Source: Epiperipatus broadwayi
Lineage: Eukaryota; Onychophora; Udeonychophora; Euonychophora; Peripatidae
Direction: 5' to 3'
NCBI GenBank assembly: GCA_028023455.1
Contig: JAQFVV010012400.1
Span: forward strand, 13,709,748-13,773,747
DNA: 64,000 nt
The position numbers were made by a program, and so were the translations under genes. Under the pieces are notes generated by a model. It was not told where the DNA came from. It searched no databases and saw nothing but the letters and a program-made list of their open reading frames with translations. Below are positions 9,743 through 23,161 of this stretch, piece after piece; the first letter of the stretch is position 1, and each line of letters opens with the position of its first letter.

Positions 9743-12700
9743 TAAAGTATTTAGTAGTGTAATAATCCATTTTATTTAAATTCAATTTTTGTAAAAGTAC
9801 AGTAGTCTATTATTATAAGCTCGTGGGATATAGAAATGTTTTGCTAAAAAATTAAATTATTACTTACTTTGCCAACCTGCTTTGTTCAATTTGTCATCAA
9901 CTTAAACATGAAGAAGTCATCACTAAATATAAAAAATTTAATGGAAGTATTCAAGTATTATTGTCTTGTAAAGTATATAATTTTGCCTATGTTGATAAGT
10001 CATATTGATTTACGACTAAATTTCATAAAAAGAACGTCACGAAAAATATATATATATAATAAAACATTTTCATTAAAAGATATAAAGTTGAATGAGATAA
10101 TATATTTTATGAAGAAAATTTATTTAAAACACAATGGAAAAATACTTTTAAAGGAAAAAAATTTTTAAATATGACCGAACAATTATTTTAGAACATGGAG
10201 ATATTTCTTTCTGAAGAAATATTTTAAAATTGAATTTTTCCTAGAAAATATAAGATCATTTGCAAGTATGTGACTTATATCATATTTAAAAAAATATTAC
10301 AAGTCAGTCATTAAGGTATGCGGGACATACAAAAGTTTATTTAAATTATTTGGGAAAATAATTTAAGTTATTTGAAAATATTGGGAGAAGTATTGGATGT
10401 ATCAGAAGATATTAAACCTCAGTAAATATGGAAAAGTTACAAGAATTTGGAAAATTATCTTGACAAAGAGTAACAATACCTGTTTTAAAGATTTAAAGTT
10501 TTAGAGATAAGAAAAATATTAATGATACTAGTGTAAGTCTTTTAAAATAAAAGTAAACGTACCGTGTTTAACTTGAACTATCAGTTTGGATTATATATTA
10601 CAACGTTAAGAACCGGAGCATGCGTGATTATTGATGTCAAAAGTGTGTATTAATGTTTTTTACCAGGAGAAAAGATACTTTCTGTAACGAACTTATTATC
10701 AAGAAAAGAACATTTCATTGTAAGAAATTCTAATAAAATTATTGTAAATATGGTTTTAGAATTAATTTTTACTAACACAATTATAGTAATATTTATTCAT
10801 AGTATAAATATATCATAGAAACAGAAAACATTATAATTATTTACTTAGTAATTAAATTTTATTGTAAAAAAAACAACTTTAACTTAGTATAATCTAAAGT
10901 GTGATAATGTGGAATAAACGATGATAAAATGTTTATTTAGATCGTACTCCAGATGACATCACTAAGTAATTGCCAATAGAAATTACTTATGGTAATAATG
11001 TAAATTATTAATAGTTTTAAAATGTGTTTGTTATTTTGTACGGATGGATGCATATATAAAACACACACCTACACATAATTTATCATTTTGTTTAGTTATT
11101 TAAGAATATGCATAATTTTAATGATATAGTAAATATATTTAAACATAAAAGAAATATAAGTATATGATTCTATTAAAACTGAATTGGATGTTTTGTTGAA
11201 TAATTTAAAGTGTAAAAAAATATGACACTGATTGTTTGTACTAAAGTTTGAGAACTATTAAAGAATGAAATAATCTTGTCTTATTAGTTAGTTAGACTGT
11301 TATTCTAAAAATGAATTTATTTGTTATTATAGAAATGAGGATGAATTTGGTGATGTAAATTGGTGAATTTAAATGCTAATATCTTAGTATTAGGTTATAT
11401 AAGACCAGGAGAATATTGTATGTATGTTTTATTTATATGGGAAGAAGAATATACTATATTGATGTTTATAAAAGTATAGCTAACATAGCCCTATATCTTG
11501 TTTATATTCATGGCAGGGTTTATTTTTCTATGTGTTAAAGCTTAATGTGCCATAGTGCTGAATGAATAGCCTGGACATTATACTTTGTAGAAGAGGTTAT
11601 TAAACAAATAAGTTATACCTCAGTTCATGTACACTGTGCCCATGATGGTTAGTTGATAAAAGGTTAAGTTGAAGTTATAGTTTACCCCATATGCCTACTA
11701 GTTTATGTGTTATTGAAATTTATTGGATTACATTGTAAAAGATGCTTGTTTTAAAATTGAAAATAATAAATAGGTTTGGAAATAGAGAATCGTTAAATTG
11801 GATAAGATAAGTTATGTTGCTTAGATTATAATAAGTGTAAAAATTATAAAAACATAATTTCATCAGTGAAAGAATCATAAAACTTTTATAGTTTCATTTA
11901 TTTTTTTTTAGAAAATAAATAGTTGACAATTTAAAAGAATTTATAATGATATTACTTAATTATTAAGAATTTTTAAAAAGACATACTTATAATGCATATT
12001 TTTATTTATGATTAAATGTAATAAACTGAATCGTGTTGAATGAATGAAAGTAGTCATAAGTTTTACAAAAATAATTTTATAACAACACACTAATCCATGA
12101 TATTTAAAGTTTAAAGTAATAATTAGTAAGTAGCTTAGTTTGATGGTATGCTATGAATTAAGGTTGTTCACATAAATATTGAAAAATGACTATATAGAAT
12201 GATAAAGTACATAATAAAAGTATTATCTATATTTTTTAAAACCTATAAAGTAATAATATCGAATAACTGTAATAAAAAGTTATATAATGATAATTTTAAA
12301 AATAAGAAATATTTTATATAAGAGATGTTCTGTATCTTATGTTTTAAGTCATTTGATTTGTCTTGAAAAAATACCTGAATACAAATAAATAGAATTCTAT
12401 CAAAATGGAAATAATGTAAATAATTTTATTGTTAAGTTTGCTAATAAAATTGTTAAATTGTTTTATAAGTCTTGGTGTTGACTCAATTTCTTCACATCAC
12501 AATTGCATAATCACAGATAATTATAATGAAGACATAATATTTGCACATCATAAATAAAATTTTTATTTAAGAGTTATACTATTTTATTGATATATTTTAT
12601 TTAAGAAGTTTTCTTATTGTATTGTTATGATGGTCATGGAATAATTACCAAAGATTTACATTAAATTATCTTTGTAATGATTGCCACATATTCTCAGATT

Positions 12701-14528
12701 GTAATATCATACTAAATATATTATTTGAGATGCCATATGGATAATAGAAAATTATATTACATTTTATTATAAGATATACAAGAATAACATTATAAATAGA
12801 AAGATAGGAGAGTGAATTATAGATTAAAGATTAGTATTAGTATTTGTTATTATTAGTATTATTAAATTGTAGTTAGGAATGATATTAAATCCCTTATATC
12901 ATACTTGATTACAAAAGTTATAATTAATTTATCATTATTTTAAGAGAACCTGAGATAATTTGAGTTAAATTAGTTTTGAGAAAGATATTTAAATTAATTT
13001 GTTAAAGGTAATTTACTTAATTAGTTTTGATTAAAGATGTAAGAGTACTATAAATGTAGTATTTAAGTAATAGAAATAAGGATAGTATTCTTATGCCATT
13101 AAGGTGATATCCAGTGGGAGATTAGCTTAATGTATTCGTTCTGCCACTTGTAAACTCACTTCATAGTCTCATGATTTGATTAGATATTCATTTATTTCAT
13201 TTTATAAACCAGAACTATATTATTATTTATTAATTAAGTTAATTTAATCATTGATATTTTTAAAAAAATATAGTTATTATTAATTTAGATACATTTTAGA
13301 TAAACATAGTTATTTATCTGAGCTAGATCAAGTGATTATAATTATATATTTCCGGGAAGTGAGGGTACAATATATATTGTATTGAGGTATGAGATTTATA
13401 CTTTGCGGACAATTTTAGCAAAAAAATAGGAAAAATTTTAATTTTTATGTATTTAGGTTAGTAGGGTCTAATGACACTCTTTGTAATTTAAAACTGAATG
13501 ATTCATTGAAAACTGACTTTAATAATTCAGTTACATATATAAAATTAAAAAGTATTAAATATATATTTTTTTAAAAATGTTTTTCCCCAGCTTTTACAAA
13601 TAAAACTATAGGGCTCTCACATTTAGAAGTAATCTTAGTTCCACTTTTTATCAATTTTTATGGACTTCTTATCAAAGAAGAATTACAATTTAACATTTTA
13701 AATTTAATATTCCTCATCATTTTACTATTATGCATATACTGTATATATAATTTCTGTAAATCTAATCATGGAGTCCATTATAATAATTCACAAATAATAT
13801 TCTCCAAGAGTCATTTAAATAAACTTGCCGACCCACTATCTTGTATCAATGTTAATCTCTTCTTAGATGTTAATGATCTTTTTTTATTTGACAAATAGAT
13901 TGGCATTGATATTAAAAAATATATATAATTTGCAAGTTTATTTAATTGATTCCTTGGCAGTCTAATTTGTGAATTATTGAAGTTTATTTATGGGTTTGTT
14001 AAAATCATTAGAATCTAATTTCTGTTTATGTGAAATATAATTAAGAATATTTTTGAAGATAAGCACTCTGTACCATGCTTTTATTTGTGAAAGGTGAAGA
14101 AAATTTTTTTTTTTTACCATTTTAGTCCATTTACTTGAATAAACGTCCCCGTCCCCCCAATTGCAACTAAGAATAGTTTCTCATAAAATATTTTCCTTTA
14201 ATTAAAAACCTATTCAGTAATTTTCTTTGGTCTTTTTAATAATTGAACAGATGATAGTTTTTCTTGATGGATGAAGTTTTAATAATCATTAAGTGAATTA
14301 CACAGAAAGTCAACTAAAAATATCTCGATCTTTATCTTACCACTATTTTACGTCCAAATGAAGGTTAAACAATTAACTATAATCTATTTGAGAGAATGTG
14401 AATAAACCGATTGTATTGATATAGATTATTGTCTCACTTTAAATTAGGTTATGGTAAAAAGTCATTGCTGTATATGTTTGTCAAGATGATCAAAATGCAT
14501 TCATCTTATTTTAAAAAATATGTAAAAC
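9743..14528. other. AT-rich DNA, no gene seen
   Basis: Nearly 4.8 kb with only short, low-complexity open frames rich in Lys, Ile and Asn. I found no exon resembling the missing 5' part of the WD40 gene and no transposon domain. Confidence 0.45.
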
Positions 14529-14952
14529 TTATATAAAAACATGAGATATGCAGATTTTATTAGTATCACTCAACATCATCCCCCCACCCATGCTATTAGT
14601 ATACTCTAAGATGTAATATCTTTGTTGAAGATTCTTTGATAATTTTGGCTGTTGAATATAAAGTTGTTTTATCTTATAGTATATCATAGGAAGCTTCTCC
14701 ACACAATCACTCATTTTGCCTTTAAGCTATAAGGATTGCAGCATCTACATTTTGTAGGCAAAAAATTATTCTGCAGCACTTTGTACAACATTGCGCAAGG
14801 AACTTTAGTTCCATTATGTTTTTAAATCTGCTGTGAAAATACTTGTGGATTTTTTCACCATTGTCTTGACAAGTTTTCTTCCAGTTTTCAAAAAATTTTA
14901 TACTAGATCTTTGATTTGGATAGCATTTTGAAAACTTTATTAGAAATTTCAA
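14529..14952 (-). pseudogene. Possible piggyBac-like transposase remnant
   Basis: Two adjoining minus-strand open segments. The first contains KIHKYFHSRFKNIMELKFLA, which resembles the piggyBac block YFDNFFTSxxLLxxLA that includes a catalytic Asp (lost here). The second contains ILEYTNSMGGG followed by LSDT, resembling the block YNxxMGGVDLxD. The order and spacing are right for piggyBac family transposases, but similarity is limited to these two blocks and several stops lie between them. It could be chance in AT-rich DNA. Confidence 0.3.
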
Positions 14953-16394
14953 TGCACTTGGATAACATTCAATTCAGAAGATTAACCTGTGTAGATAACT
15001 TTATTAAAAACAGCCATTTTTACAGTGAATTTTAATTATTGTCTCAATAATTTTTAGTTGATAAAATCTTTGCTCGTAATGAATGTACAGTTTTTAAATA
15101 CAGCTTTATATAAAGTGTCAATGATTATTGATACATTTTGTGTAAAGATTTATTTTTATTTTTCACCAGGTTAGAGGCCAGGTATTTCTTAAAATTGGAT
15201 GAATATCAAAATGTGGTCTTTAGTTTAGCAAAAGAAAAATAGAAATACTAATTATATACTCCTTTCGTATGTGAAATGAAATTAATTCCAGCAGTCAGAA
15301 AAATTTATATATATATTAACAATAAGTCTAAGAATAAATTAGAATTAACAAAAATAAATAAAATTTCACTTTCAAAATATTTTTACTCTTGAACAAGTGG
15401 ATCCTTATTCATAAACTAGAAAGAAAAAAAATTAGTGAGAATGAAGTTCGTTACCAGAATTAGGAAACAATCTTTTTTTTTTTTTTGGAGAAGAATCCTT
15501 TGATAGAGATGTTCAAAGCAAGAAAAATTATCAATTATAGTAATCACAAAAGTAAGTAGAGTATGAATACTGTTGAATACTATACATGTGTTTGTAATTA
15601 TGAAAATAAATATAAATTTTAAGTGTCATGTTTTCCTTCTTGAATGATACACTCATCATCGATTTAATAATTTTCATTTGAATTAGACAAAGCTAATAAA
15701 AACATGCAGAAATGATTTTAGATTCAAGAATTATTTAATGTACAATTATTTACAGATTTAAATATAATTAACTAGTCATATTATCTTTAGCATATAGAAC
15801 AGTGAATGATTGGTGCACAACTTACTTGTATTTGTAACTCCTTTTTTTTCACAGAATTAAAACTTTTTGACCAATTAAGAAATATAATAAAACATATATT
15901 TTAGGCAATAATGATTTTAATATATTTATGCATAATTTACTTTTATGTATTTTCTAGAGACAAAAAAGAAAATTACTGAAAAAATTACAAATTTGATTAA
16001 ACAATTAATATGAAAGTTGCACTTTTATAGAGCTTACCCTCTGTGTTACATTAGTCATAAATCATTTTCTATATCAAATAATGATCGATAATTCGTTTTT
16101 ATAGTAAACTAATTTTGAGAAGTCATTTTCACATAAACATACTCATGTTAATTGAATTAAAACTTTTAATGCATTTTTCTTCAGTTTAGAATAATTGTTT
16201 CAAATTGACAGTCCAAATTTCTGATATGATTGATAATTTAAATTGAATATCTCGATGAAAGATTAATTAATTATTTTTTTCATTTAAAAATATGTTAGAA
16301 TTAAATACTTTAATTATGCATTATGCAGGGTGATAATTGAAATATATGATTAATAAACAGTGTGGTAAAAAATGCACCTAACTGAATTTTATAA
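14953..16394. other. AT-rich DNA, no gene seen
   Basis: No coding stretch or structured repeat recognised. If the piggyBac assignment is right, part of its N-terminal region could lie here in unrecognisable form. Confidence 0.4.
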
Positions 16395-16495
16395 TGTGAT
16401 GTGATGTATTTGGCTTCTCCTTAAACGAAGTCAACAATATCTCAGCAACTATGCCCAGATAAACCTGTTAGCCACTTTATTTTACATTCCCCACT

Positions 16496-16933
16496 CTAAG
16501 TCTTCCCATATTCTGCCCCATCCCATTTCCACAACATAATCTTTGTCAACTCTATGGCCTTTAAATCTAAATCCCCCTTATCTTTTCGCAAACCCAGCAT
16601 AAAAACTAATAACTCACTTTCTGTGTAGTCACTTTGTTCATACCTATTCTCCCATAACTTCATTATCTGTACCCTTTCTGCTTTCAAGCATTTACATTCA
16701 ATCAACAGATGCCTAATATTTTCTATACCTTTCTTACACAATTTGCACACTAAATCACCCATAGTTTTCCATTTACATGTATATTCTCTTGTTGCTAAAG
16801 ATTCTGTTCGAGCCTTAAACAATAAACTACTTTCCTTACTATTATCATAAATTAACTCACTTCCAATATTCCGTTTACTTCTATATATATTTAAACTCTT
16901 CTTACCCTCCATACTACTTCTCCATCTCTCCAA
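16496..16933 (-). pseudogene. CR1-like ORF2 C-terminal segment
   Basis: Last part of the LINE ORF2, ending at the stop at 16496. It holds VCKLCKKGIENIRHLLIEC, a Cys-x2-Cys ... His-x4-Cys pattern typical of the C-terminal zinc-binding motif of CR1, jockey and related LINEs. Acidic and Lys-rich stretches follow (SDYTESELLVFMLGL, IMLWKWDG). It is out of frame with the upstream RT segment across about 17000. The 44815-45182 copy preserves the same residues, so the stop position is likely authentic. Confidence 0.75.
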
Positions 16934-17017
16934 CTCCCTATTTTTTATTATTCCTTCTATTCTTTTATCCCATTTCTTACCACTATAACACTCAACAATC
17001 TTCCTAACACAATCATC

Positions 17018-18577
17018 TCACCTTTTATACAAGTATACCGATATAGATTCTTTATCCAAATCTTTTGCATACCGCATTACCTTTCTCACCCATCTTGTTA
17101 CCTGCCCCTTACTCATAACCCAATTAAACACTATTTTGGCTATTATTTTACTATCCATAAACTGCAACCTACCAAACATTTTCATTTTACTTTTTGCATC
17201 TCTCATATAGAAACTTGACCATCCCATTTCTCCTTGAATTGCCTCCTTTGCTGTCCACATCTCTGCATCTAATGCATGTCTTCCTACTTCCCTTTGTACT
17301 TTCTCTAAATAATCTAAAATCCTTTTACTAACACATAATGCATCATTACCATATGTTAACCATGCTACTGCAACTCCCTTCCATACAATTCTAGCTACAT
17401 CATATTTATTATATGAAAATACTGTTAGTTTCTTTACCAAACCCTTTCTTTTCTTTGCTTCATTTACCAATTTTTTCTCCCATTTATCCAAGCAATTTTC
17501 CTGATTACGTAAGATGATTCCCAAATACCTATATCTATCCACCACACTTAACTTTATATCCCCCAATAAAAAAACTACATCCTCTCTTTCCCCAGTATTC
17601 ACCATCATTATATTTGATTTTTCTTCACTAAATTTAAACCCCATCTCCTTACCCACCCTTGCACATGTCCTCAACATAACTATCCATATCTTCTCTTCTT
17701 TCTGCACATAAAAAGATATCTGCAAAAAAAAGACCCGACAAAGTATATACTTCTTTGCCACCTATTAACGGTATCTCTACCCCTCTTCCTAGTCTTTCTA
17801 TTGCTTTCTCCATTTCACTCAAAAACAGCAAAAACAAAATCGGTGACATAGGGCATCCTTGCCTTAATCCCACCCCATTTTTAACTTTAACTGATTCTAT
17901 ATCCCTAATTGGTAAGTATAATAATTATTTTCATATAATTTCTTAATAATATTTACTAAAGCTTCATCCATTCCCAAATTGGCTAATCTTACCCATAATC
18001 TATTTCTATTTACTCTATCATATGCTTTCTCTATATCTATAAAACTCATATATAACGATCTACCTGAATTCCTACTCATCTCCATAAGTTGTGTAACTAC
18101 AAACAAACTATCTCCTATATGCCTATCTGACCTAAAATTTCCTTGCATTTCCCCCACTATATTATTCTCATCCATCCATTTTACAGCTCCTCCAACTACC
18201 ATATATGCGAAAACTTTATATAAAACTGATGTTACCGCTATTGGTCTATAATTATTTAACTTTCTATGATCCGTACCCTTTCCTTTAAATAATAATCTTA
18301 TTCTTGTATTACTCCAACTACCCGGAAAAACTGTCTTCTGTGCCATCTTATTAAAACATGATAATAACTTTGCTTTTACTCTATGCCCTAAATTCATTAC
18401 CGTCTCTGCTGCCCATCCATCTAAACCTCTTGCCTTTCCACTTTTCAATCTCTTTCCTGCCTCATTCAATTCATTTTTTGTGAACCTAATACTCCCATTA
18501 CTAACTGCTTTCATGTTTTCTATCACTAATTCCTTCATATCTAACATCTTTTCTATATCCATTACATATCTATTCAA
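17018..18577 (-). pseudogene. CR1-like ORF2 reverse transcriptase
   Basis: Three overlapping minus-strand segments (18577-17897, 17873-17649, 17761-17018) together give a complete RT. Motifs in order are GKARGLDGW, LNNYRPIAVTSVLYKVFAYM, MSFIDIEKAYDRVNR (first catalytic Asp), GLRQGCPMSPILFLLFLSEM, GLFFADIFLCAE in place of FADD, GFKFSEEKSNIM and YRYLGIILRNQ. The FADD box lacks one Asp codon: the sequence reads FADI where FADDI would be expected, an apparent 3-base deletion of one of two tandem GAT codons near 17722. Frameshifts near 17885 and 17700 divide the frame. The thumb region, rich in Lys and Trp, runs to 17018. Confidence 0.85.
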
Positions 18578-18874
18578 GATTTTCTCTAGCTCACCTCTAG
18601 AGCTACATTCTATTCCCTCATCATCTATTAATACTATCTCTCTTTCCCCTACATTTCTCCTTTTAATGTAATTCCAAATTTTTTACTCCCATCTCTTCCA
18701 CTTTTATTAATATCCTCCAACAATTTACTATTCAACTTCATCCTCTCTCTATAATTATCCATTTTAGCCAACTTCTTCTTTTCTAAGTACTTTCCCCATT
18801 TAGCATTAATATCGTTTTCACTTTCTTTGTTCTTAATAGCACACTTATAATCTCTGCATTCTTCTTTCCCTCTT

Positions 18875-19941
18875 TTACACTTTACTAACTCTCATTTTTT
18901 TTTTATTACTTTTATACTTCTGCATATTCTTAACTAAAACCCCATTTGCCACTTTTTCTATTTCACCACACCAGTCCTTGTATTCATCCTCAACCAACTG
19001 CTCCATGGTTTCTTCAACTTTTGTTTTATACTCTTCCAACTTATTCCTATCATTCACTCTCCATCCACATCTTTCACTATTATATCTACCTTTATTTCTA
19101 TCCTCCGTCACATTACTAATCATTTCTATTACAATAAAGTTATGATCACTATTACATACTCTCTCTTCATTATCAAACACCTTAATTCTCCGTATTTTAT
19201 TCATTCCCTCTTTCTCTACCAATACATAATCTATTGTGTGAAATACATTATTCCTAGACCATGTGTATTGTCCATCATACACGTTTGATAAATCCCCAAT
19301 GCTCAAATTTACTCTTTGACAAAATTCCTTCAAAAACTGACCATTCTTATTATCTACATGATCAATTTCTTCAATATGTCCATTCATATCCCCTATAACC
19401 ATTATTCTCTTCCCCTTTTCTTTAAAACTCTGTATATCCGTAACTAGGCATTCATATATACTGTTGTTCCACTCCATTACAGTTTGACTATCTCCAGTGG
19501 CGATATACACTGCAGCCACCATCCATTCTTGTCTACCCAACCTTATTTCAAACCACAAATGCTCTTGACATTTAACAGTATTTAAATATTTTCTCGATAT
19601 AACACCTATACCATCACCCCTTTTTTCTTTTTCTTTTCTGTTTATACCCTGCCATACTACCTCTTCCAAAATAGGTTCTTCTTCTTCTGTTAGATGAGTT
19701 TCCACTACTGCTAATACCTCAAGCCTTCATTTTCAATTGCTTTATTTAATTCCAGCCATTTTTCTGGTCTCCTACCACCTTGCATATTCAAAAACCCAAT
19801 TTTAACAATTTCTTCTTTCCTAACTACTCTTTTATAAATTCTTTTGATTCCTTCTCCATTACATTTATAACAAACTTTCTTACCACTAATCTTACAAAAC
19901 CATTCCCTTTCCATATCTACACTTATATCTAAATCAACCAT
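18875..19941 (-). pseudogene. CR1-like ORF2 start and endonuclease
   Basis: The frame opens at 19941 with a Cys-containing leader (FCKISGKKVCYKCNGEG), then KIGFLNMQGGRR (the first endonuclease block). A frameshift near 19715 leads into LAVVETHLTEEEE (catalytic Glu). It continues with GDGIGVISRKY, MVAAVYIATGD, MVIGDMNGHI, YTWSRNN, TIDYVLVEKEG and CNSDHNFIVIEM (catalytic Asp-His). All major APE-type blocks are recognisable. The short Cys-rich leader before the endonuclease may be an extra zinc-binding stretch or the ORF1/ORF2 junction. Confidence 0.8.
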
Positions 19942-20014
19942 CTTTTGCTTATTTCTTATATCCCCTTCATTCTTCTTCTTTTTGATAATATTACAAATAA
20001 AAGTCCACCCCCCT

Positions 20015-20724
20015 TTAAAAGTTTCCCGAATTATATTCTTTAAATATCAGACTCCCTAAAACTTCACTTCCTTGTTTTCCTAAGTGCAAACTATCTTTAC
20101 TATACAACTCCCTTTTTCCAATAAACCAATCCCATACATCCACAAACACAACATTATTTCTCTCGCACAATTTTTTCACTCTCTCATTTATAGAACATGC
20201 CCTATCTAACAAATGCCTCATCAAATCTTGGTAATAGTTCCACTACTCTTACTTTTCCTTTAATCTCTCAAATTCCTAATCAATTCTACATACTCATCCA
20301 TTACTTTCTCTGATGGCTCTAACAAATTATTAGTCCCTACCATTACATATACATCTCTACTACCTTGCTTTCTTACTTTATCTGTCACATCCCTAATTTT
20401 TGCTCCAGGCAAACATACTCTAACATACCTGCTTCTATTTTCCCTTGTAATTATATCCCCACATTCTCTTATTAGTGAATATCCTATCAATACTATCTCA
20501 TAGTCTACTTTCTCTACTCCATCTGTAACCTTTTCTACCACCTTCTGAACCTCCTTATCACTTTCTTCCTTATCATTTCTACTCAATAATTCCTTTATCT
20601 CCTCACACTTCGTCTCTAACAATTTTAGTTTTACTTCTACATCCTTCACTTCTTCCTCTATCTTACTTATTCTCTGGCTAACCATCTCCATTGCATTACT
20701 ACTAGTGGCGATGCTCATTTTCAA
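20015..20724 (-). pseudogene. LINE ORF1 with coiled coil and SGNH esterase-like domain
   Basis: Start chosen at 20724, the first Met after an AT-rich leader. Residues about 15-60 form a Glu/Lys-rich coiled coil, as in self-associating ORF1 proteins. Then comes an SGNH-hydrolase pattern. VLIGYSLIRE (residues about 78-87) stands where GDSL is normal. LPGAKI is block II, VMVGTNNL (residues 128-135) is block III, and, after a frameshift near 20265, DSLHLGKQG carries the block V Asp-x-x-His. Esterase-type ORF1 proteins are known in CR1-group LINEs and in those elements bind membranes or lipids. The block I Asp is replaced by Tyr, while the Ser, Asn and His positions remain. Confidence 0.7.
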
Positions 20725-20779
20725 AATTAAAAATAATTTATGATCTACGATGTTACAAGGGAAACTATCGGTGTTGGTG

Positions 20780-23161
20780 ATAATTTTAATTGAGTATTAA
20801 CTAAGCGATTCATTCGAAATAGGAATACTTATAAAAAAATTGCATGTCTAAAAAGAATAAAGAAAACATTTTAAAGTGTGTGTGTTTATCGTAATTAATT
20901 AACAACTTCATAATATTGTAATAAATTATTTTGAAATATTTTATTTTAAACATTTTCATTTTTTAAATATAATGAAAATGTAAATATTATTGTAGATATT
21001 GTTAATATTAAAAATAAATTTTATTATTTTTTATGCTAAATTATAAAAATATAGGAAGTAAGTTATGAGAAATTGTCAACTAGTACATAACTAAATAGAT
21101 ACGTGTAAATTTTGATGTTTTATTTAGAAAATTTTATTATAAAATTGTGTAAAAAATGATATTAATTTGAGAGGCGACATATTTTATTTCTGTACATAGG
21201 CTGTCACGACCCTAGCCCAGCTCTTGTAAAATTTAAAAGCATTTCTTGAGAAATTGAGAGCATTTATAAATGTGTTCTAAATGGTAAGAACCATCCATAG
21301 AGCATGTGATAAAATTATATACTTTAAATATTTTTTATAAGTTCTCTGTGAATTTATGAATATTAATCCATGGTGTTATAAATATATGTTATCTCTGAAA
21401 TTACTATAACCTAATTTAGTACAAAATAGATATAATAAAAAAAAAAAAGTGATGTATTTTTATTTTTATTTTTGGAGATTAAAAAAAAAGTATTGATCCA
21501 CAGGTATTATTATTAATAAAAAAATATTTAAGAATTTTGGTCAAGTTTTATGATGATGCGGGTTTTTTTTTTTTTACATATACATAAGAATTATCTTGCG
21601 AATGTATGGATCAAAATAAATGATTGCGAATAATTTTCTCGTGCAATTTATTTATTTATTTTTTTTGATTTTCTGATTGAACACTTTATTAAAGAATCTT
21701 CTAGATTATACATATATTTTTAAAACCATACAAAGGAAATTTATTGAAGGCACTTCAATAACATTTTCAGATATTTATATATTTTTAACTATTTCCTTGT
21801 CAGTATTTGCATTTTTTAAAAAAGAAAGTTTCATAAACGCGAAACGTTTCATCACTGTGATAGGTTTCTTGGTACTCTCATACCCTACATTGCAACCAAC
21901 TTTTATGCAGATCAAATATATTACTCACAAAAATAAGAATTTAAAAATATAACACACCATACTTTCATTAAATTTCAAAACACATTGTGTATCTTGACCT
22001 TGCTCATTCAGACTTATTTATTGAACATGGGAATGGATGGAAGTTAAATTATGGAGGAAATAAGGTGTATTTAGTGCAAATTCTGTTAGTTTATAATATA
22101 AAAATAAGATGCATCGATAAATTCATATTTTATTTCTACTTCTAAAGAAACAAAAAAAAAACTCTTTTTAATGTTAGGTATAAATTACTTGACAATCTTA
22201 TGATTTCCAAACAATTTTTTAGTGACCCAAGGATTGTACACTACTGATATGTATTTTTTAAAAAAATGATAACAGAAATAATTAAACATATACAACCTCT
22301 TAGCTCAAAATTTACTTTCATTTAATCAAATAAAGATGTCAGATTGCCATGTCCCTAATCTGAATTTGTTACCTTCAGTCCATAGATTAACCAGATTTGC
22401 TGAGAGAGTTGGATATGGCAAGATCTTACAGAACCTTATAGTATTGAGAAATTAACTTTCTTTATTAGTTATCCTAGTTTTGCTCTCAATTTTTCCTCTT
22501 GTGCTATTAGTGTTTCTTTTATATAATGTCACTTTATTTCCACCTCTTGAGTATTTTTATTTATCAGAATAATCTGAATATATTTAACAATTAATTTGAC
22601 TTGTTTATAAATCTATTTATATTAATTAAGGAATATTAAAAATTATACACGTTGTAATTATTTTACTAATCTGATTTTATTTTTAAATATTCATTCTAAT
22701 TAATCTTTGTTTTTTCATAATTAATTTTTTAAAAGGCAAATTTGAGTTGTGATATGTATGTATACTCACGGGCATTTATATTGATTATATAATATTATGA
22801 ACACTAGTATTACTGCTGTTTTTTTTTTCAGTTGTCACAAAATTACGGTGAAAGGTTTACATAATGACAGAAATAAATACTACACTATGTTAATAAGATA
22901 CAAATAAGCACTTTATAATAATAGTGCAAAATGACTTATTCAAAGACTGAATGAAAAAGAGGTGATGCAAAAAGTAAATGAAATTGATTGAAAAAAGAAA
23001 TTATAGATTAAATTTTGAAATATAGTTATACAATAATTGAATTGATTGAAAAAGTGGAATATCACAAGTCAAAAGTGTCCAAAATTTTATGTTTTTGTGT
23101 TGATATTATTTTTAACCAATTTATTGCATTTTTTTTTTTGTTGTTGTTATTCTTAAACTAG
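20780..23161. other. AT-rich DNA, probable intron upstream of the first visible WDR37 exon
   Basis: It ends in a polypyrimidine tract and AG at 23160-23161. I searched by eye for the preceding WDR37 exons (coiled coil and the GHRDGIW-like first blade) and found none. The open frame at 21677-21952 encodes a hydrophobic 91-residue peptide with no recognised relatives and unremarkable AT-rich codon use; I do not call it a gene. Confidence 0.4.

Larger units (their letters stand above)
16395..20760 (-). mobile_element. CR1-like LINE with esterase ORF1, nearly full length, inactivated
   Basis: A 4.4 kb minus-strand non-LTR retrotransposon. It has ORF1 with an SGNH-hydrolase-like domain (20015-20724). 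ORF2 has an endonuclease (18875-19941), a reverse transcriptase (17018-18577) and a C-terminal Cys/His segment (16496-16933). The 3' end is a short repeated tail ATCAC/ATCAC (+ strand GTGATGTGATGT near 16397). The C-rich + strand contrasts sharply with the flanks. An esterase in ORF1 is typical of the CR1 group. Several frameshifts and a lost catalytic Asp show it is dead. A second, 5'-truncated copy of its 3' end is at 44815-45182 on the other strand and confirms the tail. Confidence 0.85.

Noticed and set aside
9869-10168. 99-residue open frame rich in Lys, Ile and Asn
   Set aside because: Low complexity, no recognisable domain and no flanking gene signals.
21677-21952. 91-residue hydrophobic open frame
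   Set aside because: No splice or promoter context, no family resemblance and AT-driven composition; expected by chance in this much sequence.
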